Of a stretch of DNA of 64,000 nucleotides, positions 14,186 to 26,300 are shown piece after piece. Position 1 is the first letter of the stretch. The number at the start of each line of letters is the position of its first letter. Source of the stretch: Liolophura sinensis (lineage: Eukaryota; Mollusca; Polyplacophora; Chitonida; Chitonidae); contig NC_088307.1 in the NCBI RefSeq assembly GCF_032854445.1, positions 22,084,017 to 22,148,016 of the forward strand, given 5' to 3'. Both the position numbers and the translations under genes were made by a program. A model generated the notes under the pieces. The model saw only the letters and a list, made by a program, of their open reading frames with translations, was not told where the DNA came from and searched no databases.

Positions 14186-14328
14186 TTCATGGCTGAGGTA
14201 AGCTCTGACAACTGTGATGTCCTCATCTCCAAATCCACACAGGCCTGATGAAGTTTCCTCTCCAAACTCTGACACTCCTCAGTCCACTGACTCTTCTCCT
14301 TGGACAGCTTCAAATCTAGGCGCGACAC
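14186..14328 (-). CDS. CCDC18: CCDC18 coding exon 16, last in window
   Basis: 143 bp, phase 0 to 2. Acceptor tttttacag/GTG, donor GCCATGAA/gtgagtgg. It encodes VSRLDLKLSKEKSQWTEECQ, SLERKLHQACVDLEMRTSQL and SELTSAM, aligning with SKLEQELQKQ...KMEEKCES of the human protein. In frame, a TGA follows immediately after the donor. The last 12 exon bases plus the donor and flank (about 30 bp) match the unit of the 1-13970 array, so the array probably grew from this exon end. Confidence 0.78.
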
Positions 14329-17300
14329 CTGTAAAAATAAATTTACATAACAGACGAAATATTGATATAAAATTTAATTGACTTCTTTGGTTGGATTTTT
14401 AGTCATTTAACATAGGTTCATGTTAACCATTTGACTGCTGGTCAACCCACCCCAATGACATAGAATCTGTCCAATCTATCACAGCACACATATTTCCACA
14501 ACGCCTGATAACCTGAGTCACAAACCTGAGTCTGTAGCTCTGCCTGGCTGTATGTCCCACCCCCAATGACATAGAATCTGTACAGTCTATCACAGCACAC
14601 ATATTTCCACAACACCTGATAACCTGAGTCACAAACCTGAGTCTGTAGCTCTTCCTGGCTGCTCTCCAGCTCACTGATACGCACAGAGCTTTGCTGTAAC
14701 ATGGTCTGTTGATCCCTTACACTCTTCTCCAGCTCCATTATGCGCTGATCTTTCTCCTCAACGTCGTAAAATGCCTCTTTCAACTGACGATCTAAAACTG
14801 ACACCTACAATGCAGGGAAGATAAACTTCCGCTCAAAATCAGCTGAAAATTCTTCTTTAATGATTGGTTTGGGCGATTCTGGTCAAAGCTTAAAGTGTCC
14901 TTAGCTCCGCTAGGTTGTATGTCCAACTCCAATGACATAGAATCCCTTCCAGGCAGAGGGAAGAGAAACTTTTGCTCAAAATCAGCGGAGATTTCTTCTT
15001 CAATGATTGAATTTGGCGATTCTGGTCAAAGATTAAATACATGTACTTTGAGCATCCTGATTTTCTTTGAATATTTGAAAATCAGCTCATCAAATGAAAA
15101 TTCTCATCCTTAAAATCCTATAAAGTCAAATACAAAAAAACTAATTTCAGCCCAAAATACACATGTATTATAATTACCTGAATTATTTAACAATTAAAAA
15201 TGAACTGCAAAGGTTTTTGGCTTCTGTAACCTGATATGGTGCCTTATCAAATCTCTCGTATATTGTGCATTCTCGGGATAGGACTTTGTATGAAACAGTA
15301 ATATCAAATAACTCAAGAAACACACCCTTAAATACAGCAGGGCATCCACAAGGACCTACATGTGATAAACACAGAAATTGTATACCTGTTTATTTTTATC
15401 TGTCAGCTGCTTATCAAAGTCTTCTTTAGACTTGTCCAGCTGTTCCATGTAGACGCTTATTTCCTCTCGACACACGACCAATGCTGTCTCCAGCTCTTTA
15501 ATCTGACTGGTTGCCAGGCCTGTTTGAGATTCCAGCTCTGCTAATATCTTCTTCTCATCTGATTTTTTGGCAGCCAGCTCCTGATAAATATTTATTTAGC
15601 ATATTTAATTTGGTCCCCATTTTAGTTAGATCTGAGATCTGTTTCATTCTTCCCAGTTTCGCTTTCAGAAATCCTTCAATAATTCTTACTTCATATCACC
15701 CAGTTATTCATGAATAAAAAAAGAGCATAATGTCACAATTAACACAAATGTACCTGTTACATCAGCGGCAAGCCAAACTTCACTGACTGCCATGTTGAAT
15801 TTGAATCGGCCGCACTCGGCATCGTCAGGAAAAAAATAAATGGAATGGAAATCGTGGAATGATTTCATTGAAACCAATGACATGTACACCATCTAAAGGG
15901 CCATTGACAAATTGTTTGGAAGTCTTTTGTGAATAATGAACAGAAATGATCTATAATCAATTATATTGTGAAAAAGGATGGTTTTTTAATTTTGGGAAGA
16001 GCAGCCAAGTCCACAGTAGCAATCGTGTTATGTGATTTAAGAATGGCAGCTTGCAAAGTTCTGATGGTGTCCACTTGGATGCGTCAGTCACAATTGCGTT
16101 AATTGCGGCCTTACGGATTTTGTTATTCCCACATAATGAGGAGATATGAAGTCAAAATTACTTTAAGATCACGGGACACCTCTTTTTGTCGCGTACAGCA
16201 TTGGTACTTGGGAGACAGCACAGATGACAGGACCGAGTTCCACGTTAGTGAATGTAACAGTTCAGAGCAGTTAAGGTGGAAGCTAAGCTGGGAACAAGGC
16301 TAACTGATCTCAGAACTACATTTTAGTAGTCTAATTTGGGCTCAAATATTTGCATATATTAAGAAGCCTGAACCGGATGCCTTATATGCCAAGTTATACG
16401 CTAACTGCATGTATAGAGTCAGTGAGCATGTATATAGCCATTTTTTTTTTAAATTTACGTTAAATTTATCTGGAAATACTTACCATAAATTTTTCTTTGA
16501 ACAAAAACATGCTTTCATTGCAAATCCATGTAGCTTGTAAATGTTCATAGGTGGTTTTACTAGTAATTTCCCTGTCATTTATCAAACTATCAGACTCCCA
16601 AAAACGAAACCTGGACGCAAACTGCAAGCGTGCATTGAAAGGAGCTGAAGATATTAGCGCCACCTGACATCAGGGGAAGGAAACCAGTCAGATGCACATG
16701 CAGTCATTACACTAATGTGAAAAACAAAACGATCGTAAGCCAAAGAATTTGTGAGGACAGACAGCAAAGAATTTGGCAGAGAGCAAAAAAGCCTACCATG
16801 TGTCATATTTGATTTCACACGTCAGTCTACTTCCAAAAATTGCCTTCTTAAATCTAATTCACATGGATGATCATGAAGATTTCCGTCAAAGGGAGAATAC
16901 TCATAATGCGAACAGGTTGTTCCGCAGAACTATGGATATGTTCAAACTGAGTTTATGTAAAATTTTGAGTATTTCTTTCAGAAAAAAACAACCTCAAATT
17001 TAACACATATAGCCAGTTATTGAGTTTTTTGGTTCAATCGACAGATACCGATACCAATACCGGCTCGAACAGACAACTTCTGACGAACACCTGACAAAGG
17101 ATATCAAAATTACCTGGTACTTGACAGTGGGTATTACTTAACAACTTATCTGAGGTATGTAGCATAATAAATGTACATAATACTTCATGTTAAATGGGTT
17201 TACATGCCTTTAAACAGCGAGGCTCTGGATGCTTACCCTGCTGACAAACTAACACAGCTTAAAAAGGCAAGATTTTTCAGTACTTGCTTGACAGAAATCA

Positions 17301-20300
17301 AGCAAATCTTACAGTTAGGCCTGTTGGCCTAACGGCACCATTCACAGCTGCTGTAAAATCACGCCTTTTAGCTGCGTTAATTCACGGTTAACAAAACATT
17401 TTAATTGATTTCCAGCTAAGAATGCCTTTATCTTGTCTCATTTGGATGGTGATAACCTCTTTAAAATAACTTCAATGCCTGGCAAACAAAAAACAGCCAA
17501 ACCTTTCTGACAGCTGTTAGTTCTTCTTCTTCTTCTTTAAGTCTGTTGTCCTTGACTTCAAGGTCAGAGGTCATTCTCTCAAGGTCAGATGATAAAGTCT
17601 GAGTGTCCTTTATCTTTTTCTCCAGTTCTTCTTGCAACTAAATATCAAATTGAAATGACTTTAAAATAAACAGTTCAAAAGTAAAACATGAGGTACATGG
17701 AGTGTGGATATTCACTAGTTTTCCTAGTTTGATTGTGTCTAGTTTTGATTCATTGGGTTGATAGTAAAGATAAAGATGTTTCTGACGCTCAGACTTTTCC
17801 TTGTAAATTGGTTGTAAATCATATCATATATCAGAAGTACATGAATAAAGAGAAATTTGCCACAGTTGTACACAAGCATTACGCTAGTTTTGCATGTCTG
17901 TACTCTCTCTGTTCTGATAGGTCAGTGAGGTGATGTTACTAAAAATACACAAAGCGATAATGAGAAACTGTGGAAAATACTTTGGAGTCGGCATGTCACC
18001 ATCTGCAAGGGCTGTCAGTGCCGCCAGAATGTGTTGTGACGTATTCGCCTATAAATAGAAACGTCAGATCGGCTTTTGCTGTGAATGTAAGCACCAATAC
18101 GGGGTAGGATTGTCTAGATAGGGAATTATACAAAGAAAGTGTGGCACACTTCTCTCAATTTATGTATTTCTGATAATTTGTTATACACTCACTGTGAATG
18201 TCCAGATAAAATTAAGAAACAATTGTGACATTACTTAACCAGTTTCAGGGCTATTTCAATACCAACCTATCTTTCCTGACAGAGCTGGGTTACCCCGAAC
18301 AAAATTTGGCCAAAATCAAATGGAAAAGTCTTCACAACTCATCGTGTAAGAAAAAAAAAAAAAAATGACCACTCACGATATCAATTTGTTTCTCAAATTC
18401 CTGGAACTGCTCCTGCTGTATTCTCCGCACTTTTTCTCCTGCAGATGAAATTTCTTGCAGCTGTTTGTCTTTCTTGTTCAGGTCGGCACGCAGGTCCTGT
18501 ATTTCAGCCTCCTTGCTGGAGACATTATCCTCCTGTAGTTTGAGGCGTGTCATGTGCATTGTGAACTCTCCAACCTTCTCGTCAAGCTGCTCCTCCAGAG
18601 ATCGCATCTGAGCAGATTTTTTACGCAGCTGACAGAACAAAAATTACATAAAACTTGCTTGTGGTATGATTTTTTAGATAATAATGCCAATACTTTCTAC
18701 AAAGGAAAAAAAAAATTCAATGAAAATCAGACAAACAAAGATGAAAATTTCAATAGTTAAAGATGTTGGCTAAAAGATTAGGACAGATTTGGTTCAAATA
18801 TAACCTGAATGCAAAGGCTTACATGATTTTGATTTATATTGTTATCTGACTTGGGTTAACCATCATAGGATCAAGTGATGCGTTGCCATTTTCTGTAACA
18901 TTGTGTCACCCATTGCCTCGTAAGGGCTCCAGGTTAAAAGACGATTTATAGGGTTACCAAGCACATCAGATTCAGTTTAGCTCTCCATATGTAATTGCCC
19001 AGGAGAAAGACTTGCTAGCTAAAGCTAGTGAACTGTACGGTAAATGAAAACTTGGGGGACCAATATAACATCATGCGTGTTGTTACACCATTAACGCATT
19101 CCGTCTCATTTGAGACTTTTTAAAATGGTACAGTTAATAGTCACAAAGAACATATATAGACATGCAAACAGCTCTGTACTTTAGCAACTCTAGTCGTTGC
19201 CTAGTAAATGTAAACACAGAAACAAGCTTACAGGGATTTAGGTCTGTATACAAATAGAGCTTAATTAGACGAAAAAAAAAAACAACAGTAATCCAGCTGA
19301 TCCATATGAATACATAATATGTACCTGATCTACCTTTCTTCTCGAATAAGGATGGCAATGTTATTTCTTGCCTTTTCTTTTAACGATTCAGTATAATTTT
19401 GTTGGGAATACATGTACTGAAATTGTTCAACCTTTTCTCACGTTTGCAAGGTGTTTTCAAGAAATTCAAGAAAATTCTCCCGGCATTATTCTGTGTAGAC
19501 TTTGTGATAAAATTATACTTTTTGTTAAGCCCTAAAATTGGTCCACCCAAACAATGTGGTTTTGTCTCCAGACTCAAATTAAAATGTGCATAAATTGCAC
19601 TGACAGTTGCTCTTTCATATGCCAAAATATTGAGGAATTAGGGTATATCTGAGTGTTTACAGGACATATCTCACCTCTCGTTCTAAGTTATTGTAGGATG
19701 CAGTCTTCAGGCTGAGCTCACTCTGTAACTCTGTCAGTTGGTTGTCACGTTGCTTCAGTCGTGATTCCAGCGATGAACAAATGGCATCTTTGTCGGAGGA
19801 TTCGCGCTGCGCCTCCACCAGCTCTCGTTTCAGACGAGTGCGCTCTGACTCCAGCTGGCTTAACATCAGCTCCATCTCTTGAGATTTCCGTTCACCTGAA
19901 TATCAGCCATGACAAACACATGTTTAAAGGCTGAGAAATCATAAACATGACAAAATTGTAACGAAACTAGAATGACTGCGAAAAGTTATTTGTACGAGTG
20001 GTCTTTAATATTTTTTTTTTTTTTTTTTAGAGGAAAAGACATTTGAAAATGATTTTTGTATGATGGGTATTTGGGACCACCTGTTTGTAAATTTTGATTT
20101 GATTTGATGGTGGTCCAAAATACCCACCATACAAAAATATTTTCAAATACCCTTTCCTCCTCAAAGACAAAGCAAAGAAAAGGAAGTAAAATTAGCTGAG
20201 CTTTCACATACACAGCGCTGTTCATTAAGCGATTCAAAAAAAAAAAATATTGGATAACAAATTTCTGCAAGAGAATGCCAGAGCACTGTACCCCATACTA

Positions 20301-23300
20301 TAGATCAGCACAAAGTATGTGCACCAAACAGGTTGCCAATTTCAATTCTTTTCCAGGCCAACATGGAACAACATAATACCCTGGAATTACTTGAAATTTC
20401 TTTATATTTTTAGGCCCTCTACGAACCCCAGACAGACTAAATTTCTAATGAGCGTTTGTTCTGATTCACTTAAAAATGCAAACTTGTAAGATAATTACAG
20501 TGCAGGAAGAAAGTCATATCGCTTGTAAAATACCTTGCTATTTTATACCTGCATGGATGCTTTATTTCTAGTTTCAGGTAACTATCTTAACTTATTATCA
20601 CTTAACTTATATATATTTTTTTAGAAATTGTGATGCTAATTTTATTAATGGAACTGGTCATAGGCAATTTGATATTGTTTTAGCCCTTTATAGTCTGAAG
20701 GTTCTAAAATGTAATTTCCCCTAAAACTTCGTTACAAAATGATATTTTGTATATTTAGATTATTTAAGGTAATTCACAGCATACAATCAGGAGGGGGTTG
20801 AGGTATTACTGAATCTCCTAGAATTTGCATTTTTCTCGAACAATAGCAGAAATAAACAAAAAAAAACCCCTAAAATTCTCCTGTGACTTACACAAGCGTC
20901 CCTTCTCGATGGTGGCCAGCAGCTCAGACCGCAGGCTCTCCAGGATACTGGCAGGTTTCATCTGTTTCTGATCATCGCCTTCCTTCATGGAGAGCTGCAG
21001 CGGTGTTGGCGATGACCTTGCTGACTTCCACTCTGAGCTTCGGTTCCTGGCAGTTTCACCGCTGATACTGCCCACTCCACTGTCATTGGTTGATCTGGCT
21101 CTCTTAGGTGAAGAACAGATCAATCAAAACAAACCTGAAATTTGTTAACTTACTGATTGATTGATTGGCGTTTAACGCCATGCTGAAGAATTCTTCACTG
21201 AAAAATACATGTATATGACAGCTGTCTGGTTTATGGAGTAAACCAGAGTGACTGGAGTAAACCAGAGTGCCCGGAGTAAACCATAGTAAACCATAGTGCA
21301 CGGAGTAAACCATAGTAAACCATAGTGCACGGAGTAAACCAGAGTTCCCAGAGTTCCCACAGTAAACCATAATGCCCAGAGTAAACCAGAGTGCCCAGAG
21401 TAAACCAGAGTGCCCAGAGTAAACCACCGACCTTCACCTGCTCCATGTACCCGACAGCCCCTGATTTAAAGCCGCAGCAGAAACAGTAAGAACTGGATTT
21501 GAACACACAACATTGTTAGTTAATAGTCTGATAGTGTCATTGAGACAGCGCTTAACTATTTGAGCCAGTTAGGACCTCAATTTGGAATTTGCAGCCAATG
21601 TCAAAACATGTGAGTTTTACTGATGACCAAAACGACATGATTAACCATGAAAACAATTTGCAGTTGAGCATGAAACTTAATCGGTCAGAGGCCGATCAGT
21701 TGCGGTGAGGTCCACAAGTTAAGTTCTTCTGAATTACTGGACGTGGGATTTGCTTAAGAATTCTCCTTTCAGGAGAAAAGCAATACCTATGCTTGGAGAG
21801 CATTGGGAATCCGTACTGCCCAGTTAGAAATTCTGCATTTATTGCTTTGGTCATTGCTCATGTACTGGTTTCAGGGCCACTTCCATCACAGATATTGTTG
21901 TTCATCAAATCAGTGCTCTATTTTACTTATTTTGTCAGCTATTGATTTTTCTATGTATAAATTCACAAGAGTGATCCATCTTATGTTTTAGAGCGATATA
22001 GCAGTTAATGACTAAGGTTTTGTAGAATAAAACTTTGTGGTTTAGTCACAACAACAAAAAAAAAAAAAAACAGGACAGGAATTTGTACCAGCAGAAAGTT
22101 TTGTTCAAGGACAACATAACCTATTTTTAGGCTCTTAAGATATAAAGAGGCTATATCAGAGGTTTTTTGAAAAGAATTCACATTCACTACTGAAATTTAA
22201 TCAAATTTTCTGCATTTCCCTAGAGTATTTCACATTATTGCACATTATTGCCTTTCAGTAAATATTGGACTAGTGTCTGCACTATTTATGGTGTTAAGAT
22301 GATTCTAAAATTTGAAAAAGTTAAAAGTGTGAAACGAAAATGTACATTTTAGCAACTTTTAGCAACTTTTTTAGCAACTTTTATGCAACTGACATAAACA
22401 ACTTGCAATTATCATGTTACATTGCAGACAAGAGCACAGGGTAGGTGACTCCTGCTAATAAACTATGACCATACCTGGAGTGCTCTCCCTTGAGTGTTCT
22501 GCACCTGCTCTGCCAGTCTCTCCAGCTGCTCTAGCATCAGCTGACTGTCATTGATTTCCTTCTGGCACTGTGCCAACTGAGCTGCTTGACCTTCCACCTT
22601 GGCTGTCAAACTGGCATTCTGTTTTCTCAAGGCTTCTTTGTCCTTTAACTCAGATTTTAACGTTTCTAACAAAAAAAAAAAAAATCAAACAAATCTTATG
22701 GTAGAGAAAGTAATTATTTGTTAAGAAATCTCTTTTTTTTTCTTTTTGGATTTTTCAGCTTATCAGAAAAAAAAATTAGCAAAAATAGAATGTTTTGACA
22801 CAAGAGATGTGGGCTACCATATTCTGTTTCTTCACTCAATCTTCATTAAAAGAAAAAAAAAAAAAGCACAAAAATTTACTTATTTCATTTCAAGTTACAA
22901 CAATAAAGAGATATTATAATTATTCTCAACATTTCCCCTTAAACTTCCTTTTCCTAAAATCCTTCATCATTAATTTTAACCCTAAATGTTTTAATCTGTC
23001 AAGTGTATCATCAGATACTGCAAACTTCAGAGTATCCCATAATCCGATCTCATGACAAGTTTCCAAGAATTATCCTCTTTTTACAACATGCTGGGCTAAT
23101 TACATGCCATATACCAATGACGTTTGCACAACACAGAAAGCACTACCAGCATGATCTTCATTCGTTTGCACTTTAACACCCTGCACTTATTTATTTATTT
23201 ATTTGATTGGTGTTTAACGCTGTACTCAAGAATATTTCACTTATACGACAACGGCCAACATGACGGTGGGAGGAAACCGGGCACAACCCACAACCATCCG

Positions 23301-26300
23301 CGGGTTGCTGGCAGACATTCCCACGTACGGCCGGAGAGGGAGCCAGCATAAGCTGGACTTGAACTCACAGCGACCACATTGGTGAGAGACTCCTGGGTCA
23401 TTACGCTGCGCTTGTGAGCTAACCAACTGAGCCACGGAGGCCCCTAACACACTACACTATCAGAAGACAAAAGCATTTTGAGGTTTGCTTGGAAAGTAGG
23501 AAAACATAAGTTTAAGCGCAAACAGTAATTTTCTAAAACTTTTACCTGCCTCTAGCCATGCAATTTTTTGGGTCAAATTTTTTGTCAGTTTCCATACATC
23601 TTAGTCAATTCTGCAGCAGGTAATAGAAAGTCAAGTCCAAAAAACAAAATATACTTGTGGCAATCATTTATATCAATGTATGAATTTACCAATTTTTTTG
23701 GACTGCTGAGTTAACTTTGTTTGCAAAGCCTGGACAGTATGTTCCAGTTCTTCCTTAGCCTCAAGTTCAGCTCCTGTACTTTGCCTGATTTCTCTGAAGA
23801 CAAAAAAAAGATAACCCAACAAAACATTAATATTCACACAGTCAATCAATCAATATGCATGATAACAATGCACATATATAGTCATCATCATCATTTAGGT
23901 AGTTGTATTTTCTTCTTACAGGCATGATGATATTTTGATTAAATAACAGTGTGAAGTGACTGTTGTAAATATTTATGGGAACCAAATCCAGCTACAGTTA
24001 AAAGGTGCAGCTTTCCAGTACTTTCACTAGCAGTAGCCAGTAGCCACGTGTAGTTCCACTTCCCTCAGTTTGTAGACCACTGGACTTCGGCTGTGGAGAT
24101 CTGAGTTCAAATCCTGGCGTGACTCACAGAGTAAATCTCTCAACCATTGCTCTGGTGCCATTACCTAGCACCTTCCAAAAAGCTTAGGATTCTGGGCATG
24201 CGAATGTGAGCGTGTCTTGAGAGAGGGGAACAAAGTAAGCTGGGAGGAGTGTCACAGGTAGAAGTACCAGAAACAGCTAGCGGGGACTTTTTTTGTAGAA
24301 CCTTAGACTTCAGCTGTGGAATTCCAATCCTAGTGTGGCCCTGAGTAAATCTGTCATCCATTACACTGGTGCTCTGATTAGGTTTTACTCTGTGGGGTAC
24401 ACCTGGATTTGAACTCTACTCTCCACAGTCAAAGTCCAGTGAATACTGAGCTAAATGCTTATTCACACTAGCTTCTGATGGTATTCATGTAAGTACTGAA
24501 AAGCTGCTTCCATTACAAATGTACTAAAGAAGAAATATCTCCCGGTAGCTACATGTACATCTGCCTTCTAATTTTCTGAACTGTTCATCCAATCGAATTA
24601 AGACTTGCTAGGTGTATTAATGGGCACCCAACAAAGTGTAGTGCTCAGCAATCAAAAAATTGATCGAAAAATCTTCAGCTCTGGAATGAATACATACACA
24701 GCAGAAGCATGTAATTTACTTATTTATATTTATTTATTTATTTACTTATTTGATTGGTGTTTTACGCCGTACTCAAGAATAGTTCACTTACAGTACGGCA
24801 GTCAGTATTATGGTGGGAGGAAACCAGGCAGAGCCTGGGGGAAACCCATGACCATCTGCAGGTTGCTGCCAGGCCTTCCCACACACAGCCGGAGAGGAAG
24901 CCAGCAATTCACAGCGACCGCATTGGTGAGAGGCTCCTGGGTCATTGCGTCACACTGCGTGCTATTTACACTGTGTGGCTGATATGAACTATTGTCATTG
25001 GGCACTACACTAGTCCCTGTTAAACTCACAGTTATTTAATGGTTTAACATACGCTTTTCCCTCATTATAACATTTTTCATTACACCACATGGAAAATTAA
25101 AAGTTTCAGCACCAAACATAATACTTTGTGACATTTATTTGCCTCTAAAAATGCACTTTTGTGGGCAAAGTTTAAGGTCATTGAGACTATTCCTATATTA
25201 CATGCATACAATGTGGAACAACCTAACAAACTTCATACAAAGTGCTTCACCAATAACAGGGCAGTTTCCAGTTTGAACTTTTTTGTCGCTAAAGGTAAAA
25301 AAAAGTCCCACTCAAACTGTATCAGACGACTTGTCAAAAATGTTACAGCTGGCATCATTTGTTGACATTAATCACCTGTCTGACTATGTTCCGGTAGTAC
25401 CTGTACAAATGACACGTGTCCCCTTCAGGAACTTCTGAAGTTCACAAAACAATTAGCTGTCAATTTTCTACACTGATGGTCTACTCTAAATACATATTTG
25501 TAAAACTACTTTCAGACGGCCATGTCACATGGTACAGAAAGATTTTTTTTTTTACCCTTAGTGATAAAAGAGCTTGAACTCGCAGCTCCACTCTCATTAT
25601 CATTATCACCATCACCATTATTATCAAATGCTGACAGCATCACCTGATTTCCTCCTGAAGATCATAGATCTGCTGGTGGAGGTGCAATGAGCTCTCCAGT
25701 AGTTCTTCTCTCTCCTGGTTAGCATGAGCCAGACTGTCGCGCAGATGATCCTCTCTCGTCTCCAGCTACAACAACAACATAATGACGCATGCGTTACTGA
25801 GGGTAGAACTGTCAGCCGAGAAGTCATGGGAAGAAAAATGCAGATCCACAGTCAACTTTAACCTTTTTGGATTTTTCAGAGTCAGATTGTGAAACATAAC
25901 ATAAAACTAGTGTCGTCTGACTTGGGTACACCTGTTAGCAGAGAAGTAATGGAGTGAGATATTGAAAAAAAAAAACAGTTAATGTCATCTGCATTCTGAA
26001 AACCCAGATGCCAAAAAATTTTAAACATTCTCGTTTAAACTGGATTTGGAACAATAGATGATGTGTTATATGCAAATAAAAATAAAAACATTATTAGTAA
26101 TATCTAATCACACTAGGTGTCAAAGCTTAGTATTCCATTTAGACTTTTTCTTTTCTGATACAGTTGGGTTTTACTTGTAAAAGTGAACTAAGCAGGTTTC
26201 AGGAGAGTTTAGGCCACACCAGTTTCACTTTTTCTTTTACAGTATGAATCCTTTTTCAATGTAGAAGAAATAAAACCAAAACTGAAAAATCACCAAATTT

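Noticed and set aside
14442-14636. ORF extension after CCDC18 exon 15
   Set aside because: It reads through a duplicated intron segment. The donor ACTCAG/gtttgt and the in-phase exon 16 give a better model.
24605-24987. 125-codon ORF
   Set aside because: It is mostly the translation of a type A SINE, and similar SINE-derived ORFs recur at every copy.
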